Notes under the pieces: model-generated
The model's database searches: none
Told to the model about the DNA's origin: nothing
The model's input: only the letters and a program-made list of their open reading frames with translations
Position numbers and translations under genes: made by a program
Assembly (NCBI GenBank): GCA_041797745.1
Contig: JBHBZU010000020.1
Span: 1-22,744, forward strand
Direction of reading: 5' to 3'
Length of the DNA stretch: 22,744 nt
Source of the DNA: UBA3871 sp041797745
Lineage (GTDB): Bacteria > Bacillota > Clostridia > Peptostreptococcales > Anaerovoracaceae
Shown: positions 7,236 through 14,728 of the stretch, in pieces
Position numbering within the stretch: the first letter of the stretch is position 1
How the letters are laid out: each line of letters opens with the position of its first letter

Positions 7236-8342
7236 ATGATAAGAAAGTTCTTAACTTGTCTTTGGACCCTTGTGGGAGGGTTGGTAGGAGTCGGCTTTGT
7301 TTATTTGGTTAAGGCCTGTGTGCACATTATGGCGCCGGAAGGGTCTGTTTTCGGTGTTTCTAATACGGAGCTAATAACCACCGCAATTATAAGTTCATTA
7401 ATATTTGCGCTGATATTCTACAGACTTACGTCCTATATAGGTCTTAAGAGTAAAAAGGTGGCGGACAATATTGAAAATGAGCTTCAGGGCATACCGACTA
7501 ACAATTTGGCAGCCGGTATTGTAGGACTCATTGTGGGGCTGCTGGTGGCGTCATTGCTCCAGGGCGCATTTTCAGCCATTAAGATTTTTTGGGTACAGCT
7601 GGCACTGGATGTATTAGTTTATGTATTCTGCGGCTTTGTAGGAGTTATCATAACCACCCGCAAGCTGTCCGAATTGTTTGCGGTGGCTCTTGCGAAAACC
7701 AAGAGCAGCCAAACCGGTAATAAGCGCCATAGAGGCGGAGACAATTCGGCTAAAATTTTAGACACTTCTGTAATCATTGACGGTCGAATCATGGACATTA
7801 TGAAAACGGGCTTCTTAGAGGGAAACATTATTATTCCTGAATTTGTCTTAATCGAACTCCAGCATATTGCTGATTCCCATGACGCACTTAAAAGGCAGCG
7901 TGGACGCAGAGGGCTGGATATCTTGGATAAGATTCAGACGGAATACGGAATTGAAATTTACAACACTTCTCAAGAAAGAGCCTTGGAAGAGATTCCGGAA
8001 GTAGATATTAAACTTTTGAAGCTGGCACAGATTATAGGGGGAAAAGTTGTTACCAACGACTTTAACTTAAACAAAGTTGCTTCCATCAAGGGTGTTGAGG
8101 TTCTCAACATTAACGAGCTGGCAAATACTTTAAAGCCGGTGGTTCTCCCCGGGGAAGAAATGAACGTTTTCCTTGTAAAAGAGGGAAAAGAGCAAAATCA
8201 GGCGGTGGCATTTTTGGATGACGGCACAATGATTGTTGTGGAAGACGGCAGGCGTTTTATCGGCAATAATGTTACTACTATTGTAACCAGCGTTCTTCAG
8301 ACTGCGGCAGGACGTATGATTTTTGCCAAGGCCAAGAAATAA
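7236..8342 (+). CDS. yacL: Membrane-anchored PIN-TRAM domain protein (YacL family)
   Basis: A 368-residue protein with four predicted membrane segments (about 5-27, 45-65, 92-112 and 117-138). A PIN nuclease-like domain starts at KILDTSVIIDGRIMDI (near 172) with the conserved acidic residues, and a C-terminal TRAM-type RNA-binding domain spans about 295-350. This is the arrangement of B. subtilis YacL, whose cellular role is not established; PIN folds are usually metal-dependent ribonucleases, so a membrane-tethered RNA-binding nuclease is a reasonable inference. ATG 7236 has a strong AAAGGAGG. The ispDF gene starts 14 bases downstream, matching the yacL-ispD order of Bacillus. disA, normally between radA and yacL, is absent. 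Confidence 0.9.
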   Translation: MIRKFLTCLWTLVGGLVGVGFVYLVKACVHIMAPEGSVFGVSNTELITTAIISSLIFALIFYRLTSYIGLKSKKVADNIENELQGIPTNNLAAGIVGLIVGLLVASLLQGAFSAIKIFWVQLALDVLVYVFCGFVGVIITTRKLSELFAVALAKTKSSQTGNKRHRGGDNSAKILDTSVIIDGRIMDIMKTGFLEGNIIIPEFVLIELQHIADSHDALKRQRGRRGLDILDKIQTEYGIEIYNTSQERALEEIPEVDIKLLKLAQIIGGKVVTNDFNLNKVASIKGVEVLNINELANTLKPVVLPGEEMNVFLVKEGKEQNQAVAFLDDGTMIVVEDGRRFIGNNVTTIVTSVLQTAAGRMIFAKAKK

Positions 8343-8356
8343 TAAGCGAGGCGATT

Positions 8357-9487
8357 ATGTATAAAGGGAAAAAGGTAGTTGCAATAATTGCAGCAGGTGG
8401 AAGCGGTACCAGACTAGGAGCCAACAAGCCAAAACAGTTTATCAAACTGAATGGGGAACCTATGCTGTGCAAAACTACCGATGTTTTCGAAAAAAATTCT
8501 TATGTGGACGGCATTTGTGTTGTCACAAATAAGGATTACATAAACACAACGAAAGACATGCTTAAAGGCTATTCAAAAGTTCTGGAAGTGATTTCGGGAG
8601 GCGCTCAACGTCAAGACTCGGTAGCAGAGGGACTTAGAAGGGTGAAAGAAAGCATGCCGGATTATGAGTATGTCTTGATTCATGACGCTGTAAGACCTTT
8701 CGTAACTGCGGAAATTATCGAAAGCTGTTTGGAAGAGACGGAAATAGTGGGGGCGGCTGTAGCGGGAGTACCTGTGAAAGATACAATACGCTATTTGGGC
8801 ATGACCTTGGAACGTAAGGAATTAGTGAGTGTGCAGACCCCTCAAGGTTTTCGCCGTGAAATTATTGAGGAAGCGTACAGAAAGGCCTATTCTGACGGCT
8901 ATTACGGTACAGATGACGGTGGACTGGTGGAAAGGCTTGGTCGCAAAGTCGCCGTATCGGAGGGCGATTATGCCAATATAAAGATTACCACCATGGAGGA
9001 TTTAAAAGTGAGTAGCAGAGTAGGAATCGGTTTCGATGTTCACAGATTTGCGGAGGGGAGAAAGTGTGTCCTTGGTGGTGTTTCCATACCTTATGAAAAA
9101 GGGCTTCAAGGTCATTCCGACGCGGATGTACTTACCCATGCTGTTATGGACGCTTTGCTAGGTGCAGCCGGACTTGGAGATATCGGGAAACTTTTTCCTG
9201 ACAGCGACCCTGAATTTGAGAATATATCCAGTTTGATACTTTTGGAAAGAGTCAGAGAAGCGCTGGAGAAAAAGGGCTTCCGACCCGGCAATATAGATGC
9301 GACGGTTATTTGTGAAAGACCCAAGATATCCGCATATACAGACTCTATGAGGGACAATATTGCCAAGGCGCTTAAAATCAGTCCGAATGTGGTGAATATT
9401 AAAGGCACTACAACAGAAAAACTCGGTTTTGCCGGCAGAGGCGAGGGTATCGCAGCGCAGGCTATAACTATGATTGAAGGAGAATAG
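8357..9487 (+). CDS. ispDF: Bifunctional IspD-IspF enzyme of the MEP isoprenoid pathway
   Basis: A 376-residue fusion of two non-consecutive MEP pathway enzymes. Residues 1 to about 217 are IspD (2-C-methyl-D-erythritol 4-phosphate cytidylyltransferase): nucleotide-binding IIAAGGSGTRLGANKPKQF, HDAVRPF and the substrate loop VPVKDTI. Residues 218-376 are IspF (2,4-cyclodiphosphate synthase): metal ligands in GFDVHRF (D227, H229), the GHSDADVLTHAVMDALLGA motif, and GTTTEKLGFAGRGEGI. There is almost no linker. At the junction GGAGG (8995-8999) sits 8 bases before an in-frame GTG (9008) where a separate ispF would start. The main start ATG 8357 has only a weak GCGAGG upstream, 14 bases after yacL, suggesting translational coupling. 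Confidence 0.95.
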   Translation: MYKGKKVVAIIAAGGSGTRLGANKPKQFIKLNGEPMLCKTTDVFEKNSYVDGICVVTNKDYINTTKDMLKGYSKVLEVISGGAQRQDSVAEGLRRVKESMPDYEYVLIHDAVRPFVTAEIIESCLEETEIVGAAVAGVPVKDTIRYLGMTLERKELVSVQTPQGFRREIIEEAYRKAYSDGYYGTDDGGLVERLGRKVAVSEGDYANIKITTMEDLKVSSRVGIGFDVHRFAEGRKCVLGGVSIPYEKGLQGHSDADVLTHAVMDALLGAAGLGDIGKLFPDSDPEFENISSLILLERVREALEKKGFRPGNIDATVICERPKISAYTDSMRDNIAKALKISPNVVNIKGTTTEKLGFAGRGEGIAAQAITMIEGE

Positions 9488-9493
9488 ACTATT

Positions 9494-11230
9494 ATGAGAA
9501 TGAGTGATATGCACTTAAAGACCTTACGCGAGGTTCCAAATGAAGCTGAAATTGCCAGCCACATTCTACTCCTGCGTAGCGGTATGATGAAGAAGTTGGT
9601 TTCCGGAGTTTACGGCTTTATGCCGCTTGGTTGGAGAACCATCAGAAAGATAGAAGACATTATCCGTTCCGAAATGGATGCTAAAGGCGCGCAGGAAATA
9701 CATTGTTCCGCATTGCAACCCTCTGAACTTTGGGAAGAATCAGGTCGCTGGGCAAAGTATGGACCTGAACTCATGCGATTAAAGGACAGAAACGGCAGAG
9801 ATTTTTGTTTGGGACCGACCCATGAAGAAATTTTCACTGATATTGTTAGAAATGATGTAACTTCCCATAGACAGCTTCCTTTGAATCTTTACCAGATTCA
9901 GACCAAGTACCGCGACGAAGCTCGTCCTCGTTTTGGGCTTATGAGATCCAGAGAGTTTATAATGAAAGATGACTACTCTTTTGATAAGGACGAGGCGGGT
10001 TTGGATGTATCATATAAAAATATGTATGACGCATATACTAAAATCTTTACCCGCTGCGGTCTTAAATTCAGACCAGTTGAAGCGGATACAGGAGCCATCG
10101 GCGGAAGCAATTCACATGAGTTTACTGCGCTTTCTGAAGTGGGTGAATCTGAAATTGCATATTGCGATAACTGCGATATGGCGGCAACCACTGAAAGAGC
10201 GGAGTTTAAGGACACACCTGTACAGGAAGTGGAAATGTTGCCTCTTGAAGAGGTTCACACTCCTGGAACCAAGACCATTGAAGAAGTTGCTAAATTTTTA
10301 GATATACCTACATCACAGACTGTCAAGGCTCTTATCTTTGTTAAATACAACGATGATTTGACTGAAAAAGACGGTTATGTCATTGCTTTCATAAGAGGCG
10401 ACAGAGAGCTGAATATGATTAAGCTGGTAAATGCTTTGGATATTCCTGAACATGCCATTGAGTTTGCCGATGAGGCGGAAGTTTCAGCAGTAACAGGCTG
10501 TGTGGGCGGTTTTACGGGACCAATGGGGCTTCATGACTGCACTGTTGTAGTAGACAGCGAATTGGCTGGGATGAAAAACCTTTGTGCCGGAGCTAACAAA
10601 GAAAACTATCATGTTAAAAATGTTAACTACGGTCGTGACTATAAAGGCGATATTGTTGTGGACATTAAGCTCATAAGAGAGGGAGACCCTTGTCCGAACT
10701 GCGAACAACCGATTAAGGTTGCAAGAGGTATTGAAGTTGGACAGGTATTTAAACTTGGAACTAAATATTCCGAACCTATGAAAGCTTATTACAAGGACGA
10801 AAATCAACAGGATCAGCTCATTGTTATGGGTTGCTACGGTATCGGTGTTACAAGAACTATGGCTGCTATCGTTGAACAACATCACGACGACAATGGTATA
10901 ATCTGGCCTATGTCCGTGGCACCATATCATGTTGTTATTACCTTGGTAGGAATAACGGATGAGGTTCAAAAGGTTGTAGCGGAAGACATCTACGAAAAAC
11001 TTCAGGCAGCAGGTGTCGAAGTTATTCTCGATGACAGAGATGAACGTCCCGGCGTTAAATTTAAGGACGCAGACCTTTTGGGTATTCCTGTTCGCATTAC
11101 AGTGGGACGTGGTGCCGCAAACGGCGTTGTAGAGTATAAACTAAGACGTGATGTGGATAAGGTTGAGAAGACTCCGCAGCAGGCGATTGCTGACGCTATT
11201 GCAATCGTTAATGCAGAACGCAGAGGCTAA
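9494..11230 (+). CDS. proS: Prolyl-tRNA synthetase, bacterial type with editing domain
   Basis: Class II synthetase that charges tRNA-Pro, 578 residues, the usual length for the bacterial type. The N-terminus (LLRSGMMKKLVSGVYGFMPLG), motif 2 (RDEARPRFGLMRSREFIMKD) and motif 3 (GCYGIGVTRTMAAIVEQ) are all present. The INS editing domain that hydrolyses Ala-tRNA-Pro sits between motifs 2 and 3 (about 225-390; HTPGTKTIEEVAKFLDIP). The anticodon-binding domain begins at APYHVVI. ATG 9494 is chosen because AAGGAG (9477-9482, inside the end of ispDF) lies 11 bases upstream; ATG 9500 is also possible. It starts 6 bases after ispDF and is probably cotranscribed. It occupies the position that gltX has in Bacillus. 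Confidence 0.97.
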   Translation: MRMSDMHLKTLREVPNEAEIASHILLLRSGMMKKLVSGVYGFMPLGWRTIRKIEDIIRSEMDAKGAQEIHCSALQPSELWEESGRWAKYGPELMRLKDRNGRDFCLGPTHEEIFTDIVRNDVTSHRQLPLNLYQIQTKYRDEARPRFGLMRSREFIMKDDYSFDKDEAGLDVSYKNMYDAYTKIFTRCGLKFRPVEADTGAIGGSNSHEFTALSEVGESEIAYCDNCDMAATTERAEFKDTPVQEVEMLPLEEVHTPGTKTIEEVAKFLDIPTSQTVKALIFVKYNDDLTEKDGYVIAFIRGDRELNMIKLVNALDIPEHAIEFADEAEVSAVTGCVGGFTGPMGLHDCTVVVDSELAGMKNLCAGANKENYHVKNVNYGRDYKGDIVVDIKLIREGDPCPNCEQPIKVARGIEVGQVFKLGTKYSEPMKAYYKDENQQDQLIVMGCYGIGVTRTMAAIVEQHHDDNGIIWPMSVAPYHVVITLVGITDEVQKVVAEDIYEKLQAAGVEVILDDRDERPGVKFKDADLLGIPVRITVGRGAANGVVEYKLRRDVDKVEKTPQQAIADAIAIVNAERRG

Positions 11231-11246
11231 AAGAAATTGAGGTATC

Positions 11247-11855
11247 ATGGTGGGAGAAGCGCTAAAGGAAAAGAGGAAAACGAATGTGAATTTTGAAAAA
11301 GCAGGGTGCTTGCAGATGTTCCTGGCTTTCTTCAAGTTGGGGCTCTTTACTATTGGCGGAGGCTTAGCGATGATACCTATATTGCAGCACAAAGCGGTGG
11401 AGGAATATCGCTGGATGAGCGAGTCGGAGATGGTGGACTGCATTGCGGTAAGTCAGAGCTTGCCGGGGGTGGTTGCTATAAATATGGCTACCTATGTAGG
11501 AATGCGCAAGAGAGGGCTTTTGGGAGCCTTTTGTGCAACCTTGGGAGTGGTGGCACCGTCTTTGATTATTATAGTTATTATTGCGGCTTTCTTGGGAAGA
11601 ATCGACCAAATAACCTATGTTCAAGGGGCTTTGGCGGGGATTCGGTCGGCTGCGGTGGGGCTCATTGCATGGGCTACATGGAAGATGGCGAAAGCGGTGC
11701 TGGTGGGAAAGGGCATTTTTGCGTGGACACTGGCTATTGCGGCTTTTATATTAATTACGTTTTTGAAGCTCAGCGCGGTCTGGGCGATTATTGGCGGCAT
11801 TGTATTAGGGATTGGCTATTACTACCTGACCGAGAGAGGCGGTGGTAAGGAATGA
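11247..11855 (+). CDS. chrA: Chromate-transporter-family (CHR) membrane protein, first half-size subunit
   Basis: A 202-residue integral membrane protein of the short-chain CHR family. Family signatures are FFKLGLFTIGGGLAMIP near the N-terminus and VAVSQSLPGVVAINMATYVG-like sequence (CIAVSQSLPGVVAINMATY), followed by several hydrophobic helices. Full-length ChrA has two such halves; in Bacillota the halves are often separate paired genes, as here. The name reflects chromate efflux by characterised members; the natural substrate here is unknown. A modest TTGAGGT precedes the ATG at 11247, 16 bases after proS. Its TGA stop overlaps the ATG of the partner gene (ATGA), a sign of coupled translation and probably of a heteromeric complex. 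Confidence 0.9.
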   Translation: MVGEALKEKRKTNVNFEKAGCLQMFLAFFKLGLFTIGGGLAMIPILQHKAVEEYRWMSESEMVDCIAVSQSLPGVVAINMATYVGMRKRGLLGAFCATLGVVAPSLIIIVIIAAFLGRIDQITYVQGALAGIRSAAVGLIAWATWKMAKAVLVGKGIFAWTLAIAAFILITFLKLSAVWAIIGGIVLGIGYYYLTERGGGKE

Positions 11856-12385
11856 TTTATTTTCAGTTAATCCTTACTTTTATGAAAATCGGATTTATAG
11901 GCTTTGGCGGAGGTTTGGCAATTTTACCCTTGATATATCAAGGAGTATCAACTTTCGCGCCCATTGCACCCGAACAATTTGCTAATTTGGTGGGAATTTC
12001 TCAAGCCACACCCGGTCCAATAGCTGTCAATGCCGCTACTTATGTAGGCTACCTGTCAGCAGGGGTGGCGGGAGCGTTTGCGGCTACTTTCGGAGTGGTT
12101 TTACCCTCCTTTATACTTGTATCCTTGGCTGTAAGGTTTCTCACTGCAAATCAAGACAGCGCTTTGGTACGCGGAGCGTTTTTGGGAATTAGACCGGCTG
12201 CTATGGGGATGATTGCTTCGGCTTTAATCTTTGTGGCTCAAAGTTCTCTCTTTGAGAAAATGCAATTAAATATCGGAACTACAATCTTTGCGGTTATCAC
12301 CTTTGCTTTGGCGGCAAAAACCAAGATTGGTCCGATTTGGACAATTATTATTATGGGAATCGCAGGAGCTTTATTTTTGCGATAG
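11852..12385 (+). CDS. chrA: Chromate-transporter-family (CHR) membrane protein, second half-size subunit
   Basis: A 177-residue paralogue of the preceding gene with the same motifs: FMKIGFIGFGGGLAILPL and the strongly conserved VGISQATPGPIAVNAATYVGY, then hydrophobic helices to the C-terminus. It starts inside the stop codon of its partner (4-base ATGA overlap) with a GGTAAGGA Shine-Dalgarno in the end of the upstream gene. The two proteins are clearly diverged rather than a recent duplication, consistent with opposite-topology halves of one transporter. Substrate and physiological role cannot be read from the sequence. Confidence 0.9.
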   Translation: MIYFQLILTFMKIGFIGFGGGLAILPLIYQGVSTFAPIAPEQFANLVGISQATPGPIAVNAATYVGYLSAGVAGAFAATFGVVLPSFILVSLAVRFLTANQDSALVRGAFLGIRPAAMGMIASALIFVAQSSLFEKMQLNIGTTIFAVITFALAAKTKIGPIWTIIIMGIAGALFLR

Positions 12386-12432
12386 AATCGATGGTGGCGG
12401 TGGCCATACGGTATTAAATGCGGAGGAAATAT

Positions 12433-12918
12433 ATGTTATATGTAAGAATTGAAATGGAAAACGGCGATGTAATGCGTGGGGAGCTTTATCCTGAAAAGGC
12501 GCCTAAAACAGTTGAAAACTTCACAAAACTTGTAAAGGATGGGTTTTATGACGGCTTGATTTTCCACAGATGTATACCGGGATTTATGATTCAGGGTGGA
12601 GATCCGCAGGGGACAGGCATGGGCGGTCCCGGCTGGGAAATTGAGGGTGAATTTGCAGGAAACGGTCATCCTGAAAATGATATTAAACATGAAAGAGGCG
12701 TTCTTTCCATGGCAAGAGCGCAAGATCCAAATTCAGCAGGCTCGCAGTTCTTTATTATGGTAGCGGACGCCAAATACCTAGACGGACAGTACGCGGCTTT
12801 CGGAAAGATAATTGAGGGAATGGAAGCGGCTGACACTATTGTTAATCAGAAAACCAATTTTATGGATAAACCTAAAAACGAACAAAAGATGGTAAAGGTT
12901 ACTATTGAAGAAGAGTAA
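12433..12918 (+). CDS. ppiB: Cyclophilin-type peptidyl-prolyl cis-trans isomerase
   Basis: A 161-residue single-domain cyclophilin that catalyses cis-trans isomerisation of Xaa-Pro bonds during folding. Catalytic-site signatures are FHRCIPGFMIQGGDP, GVLSMARAQDPNSAGSQFFI and LDGQYAAFGKI. There is no signal peptide or membrane segment, so it is cytoplasmic. ATG 12433 is chosen over the in-frame ATG at 12418 because CGGAGG (12421-12426) lies between them at ideal spacing. It is 47 bases after the second CHR gene without an obvious terminator, so it may share that transcript; a hairpin terminator follows it. Confidence 0.95.
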   Translation: MLYVRIEMENGDVMRGELYPEKAPKTVENFTKLVKDGFYDGLIFHRCIPGFMIQGGDPQGTGMGGPGWEIEGEFAGNGHPENDIKHERGVLSMARAQDPNSAGSQFFIMVADAKYLDGQYAAFGKIIEGMEAADTIVNQKTNFMDKPKNEQKMVKVTIEEE

Positions 12919-13002
12919 TTTTATAAATGTACTATCTTGCGGTATGTAATATGTTTGTAATATAGTAATTTGCGCACCGAAAAGTTGACCTGAAAAAAAT
13001 AA

Positions 13003-13048
13003 AAAATTCCGAGTGACCGTTGAAATTACAACAATTACTCGGAATTTT
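13003..13048. terminator. Intrinsic terminator after the cyclophilin gene
   Basis: A 12-bp perfect stem, AAAATTCCGAGT (13003-13014) with ACTCGGAATTTT (13037-13048), with an inner GTTG/CAAC pairing. The trailing T-run is short (four bases); on the - strand the A-rich stretch upstream gives a longer U-run. Confidence 0.75.
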
Positions 13049-13084
13049 CAATGTGGGGATTTAGTGAAAATTTACCCATTAAGG

Positions 13085-13215
13085 TTGACTTTAACACCAT
13101 ATTGATGTACCATAAAGCATGTCGGTACGGTGAAACTTGCTGCTGCAAGGCTCACGAGAACCGAGGTTTTATTTAGCAGTTGTAACTAAAAGCGACAGAA
13201 AAGGATAAGTAAACT
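13085..13215 (+). promoter_or_regulatory. Promoter and structured leader of the M23 gene
   Basis: TTGACT (13085-13090), a 17-base spacer and TACCAT (13108-13113) suggest a start near 13119. The roughly 97-base leader can fold into a compact junction: GTCG (13121-13124) with CGAC (13193-13196), CGGT with ACCG (13160-13163), a GTGA/TCAC hairpin extended by CTTGC/GCAAG (13136-13149), and TTTAG (13172-13176) with CTAAA (13186-13190). A purine-rich AGAAAAGGA precedes the ATG. Genes of this class in Bacillota are often under riboswitch control, but the sequence does not match the cyclic di-AMP or cyclic di-GMP consensus I know. Confidence 0.4.
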
Positions 13216-14553
13216 ATGAAGATCAAAACAGCAGTAGCTGCCAGACTATTAGGTAAATTATCGCAATGGCGCAGCCGGTTAGCTCCGATTGGAGATATGA
13301 CTGAAGCTCAAATTAAAAAGTTGGCTATGCGTGGAGCATATGCGGCTTCTATCATGGGCTTGGCAGTAGTGTTAGTGATAAGCGGAAATTCCATGGTGAT
13401 TCCTGAAACAATGGATACATCGGATGTTCCAACAACGTATGAATCGGTTTACGGTGCATATTATGACGTCAGCAACGTTGATCCAGGCAAAGTTTGTACT
13501 ATTAACGTTAACGGTCAGAAAATAGTTTATATGGCAGATGCCCAAGCTGCGCAGGCAGTACTTGACGGCATTATAGCAAAGTATGTGTGGGCGGGCACAC
13601 AGTTAAATTCCGCCACATTCTCCGAAGATATTAAGATAGAACCTGCAACAGATTATGTTACAGCAGAGATGGCGGCTAAAGACAAAACGGTTTCTGAAAC
13701 TTACATTTGCAATGTAGACGAAGCGATAAATTTCCTGCTTACAGGATGTGCTGAATACAAGTCCTATGTTGTAAAGGGCGGAGACACCATGTGGGATATT
13801 GCTAAAGCAAGCGGTATGAGCATTGACAGTATCATTGCCTTGAATCCGGGACTTAACGCGGATAGACTAACAATAGGAACGGTAGTAAACCTTTCCGAGT
13901 CAAGACCTTTTGTAAATGTAAGCACTGTAGAGGTGAGCACTGAAACTGAAACTATCCCGTTTACTACTCAATATACGGATTCAGATTCTCTTTATAAGGG
14001 ACAGACAAAGGTTACTTCCGTAGGTGTTAACGGTTCCAAAGAAAAGATTACCAAATATGTAAAACAAAACGGTGTGATTGTATCTTCCCAGACTCTTTCT
14101 GAAACCATTACCGCTCAACCTGTAATGCAGCTGGCGGTTAAGGGTACTGCCGCTATGCCGGTAAATACAGGTTCCGGCACATTGATGTCACCTTTAGGAA
14201 GCACTCAATTGTCCTCTTCCGCAGGCAGCTTCGGAGCAAGCCGAGGCAGTCGCAGACATTTGGGCGTTGACCTTAAAGGAAACTGTGGCGACCCTATCGT
14301 TGCAGCGGATGCGGGAACTGTTACTTTTGCAGGTTGGTCAAATTCCTATGGTAATCTCATTAAGATTAGCCATGGAAACGGCATAGAAACCAGATATGCG
14401 CATTGCAATTCCATCAGCGTTTCGGTAGGAACTTCCGTAGAAAAGGGAGAGCAGATTGGAACGGTGGGAAAGACAGGAAATGCCACCGGTTATCTTTGTC
14501 ATTTTGAGGTTAGAGTTAACGGAACTGCTGTTAATCCCCTTAAATATATTTAA
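13216..14553 (+). CDS. Membrane-anchored LysM-G5-M23 envelope protein
   Basis: A 445-residue envelope protein: a cytoplasmic basic N-terminus, one membrane anchor (about 41-58), an extracellular region, a LysM peptidoglycan-binding domain (183-226, YVVKGGDTMWDIAKASGMS), a G5-like domain (about 235-310) and a C-terminal M23/LytM domain (about 322-445). The zinc ligands H348, D352 and H429 and the catalytic His of YAH (H396) are present. The canonical H-x-H-F-E motif instead reads L427-C428-H429-F-E, so the first His, normally catalytic, is lost. It may be a weak or inactive hydrolase that regulates other enzymes, like the degenerate LytM factors EnvC and NlpD. It has its own promoter, structured leader and terminator. 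Confidence 0.88.
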   Translation: MKIKTAVAARLLGKLSQWRSRLAPIGDMTEAQIKKLAMRGAYAASIMGLAVVLVISGNSMVIPETMDTSDVPTTYESVYGAYYDVSNVDPGKVCTINVNGQKIVYMADAQAAQAVLDGIIAKYVWAGTQLNSATFSEDIKIEPATDYVTAEMAAKDKTVSETYICNVDEAINFLLTGCAEYKSYVVKGGDTMWDIAKASGMSIDSIIALNPGLNADRLTIGTVVNLSESRPFVNVSTVEVSTETETIPFTTQYTDSDSLYKGQTKVTSVGVNGSKEKITKYVKQNGVIVSSQTLSETITAQPVMQLAVKGTAAMPVNTGSGTLMSPLGSTQLSSSAGSFGASRGSRRHLGVDLKGNCGDPIVAADAGTVTFAGWSNSYGNLIKISHGNGIETRYAHCNSISVSVGTSVEKGEQIGTVGKTGNATGYLCHFEVRVNGTAVNPLKYI

Positions 14554-14555
14554 TT

Positions 14556-14575
14556 AACTTGCTAAAACTTGCTAA
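14556..14575 (+). repeat. Exact tandem duplication of a 10-bp unit
   Basis: AACTTGCTAA occurs twice back to back just after the M23 stop codon. It looks like simple slippage; no function is apparent. Confidence 0.5.
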
Positions 14576-14591
14576 AATGATTAAAAATCCT

Positions 14592-14704
14592 TTGTAATTG
14601 GGGATAAAAAAGTATATAATGTTAGGTGAGTGTATCCACTTACCTAACATTTTTTTATACAGTTAGGCGAGGGGGTTCATGTTTGCGTGCTTGTTTTACG
14701 CAAA
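14592..14704 (+). promoter_or_regulatory. cysS promoter overlapping the upstream terminator, with leader hairpins
   Basis: TTGTAA (14592-14597), a 17-base spacer and TATAAT (14615-14620); the last two bases of the -10 are the first bases of the terminator stem. Transcripts starting near 14627 would lack most of the stem's 5' arm. Downstream, GTTAGGCGAG (14662-14671) repeats the lost arm (GTTAGGTGAG, 14621-14630), and a 7-bp stem TTTGCGT/ACGCAAA lies at 14682-14704. No T-box consensus is present. Confidence 0.6.
14619..14656 (+). terminator. Intrinsic terminator after the M23 gene
   Basis: A 14-bp stem, ATGTTAGGTGAGTG (14619-14632) with CACTTACCTAACAT (14637-14650), with one G-U pair and a TATC loop, followed by a run of seven T. 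Confidence 0.92.
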
Positions 14705-14728
14705 ATTACGTTTTAGAGAGGTCCATAA

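Noticed and set aside
8995..9010. Sequencing error fusing ispD and ispF
   Set aside because: The junction is in frame with both domains complete, and IspD-IspF fusions are known; an error would need loss of a stop codon without disturbing conserved ends.
11306..11848. 180-codon frame overlapping the first CHR gene in another frame
   Set aside because: Shadow of chrA: low-complexity Gly/Cys-rich translation, no start signal, and the real frame has clear family motifs.
14619..14720. T-box riboswitch upstream of cysS
   Set aside because: No AGGGTGG-type T-box sequence or specifier hairpin; the leader is too short.
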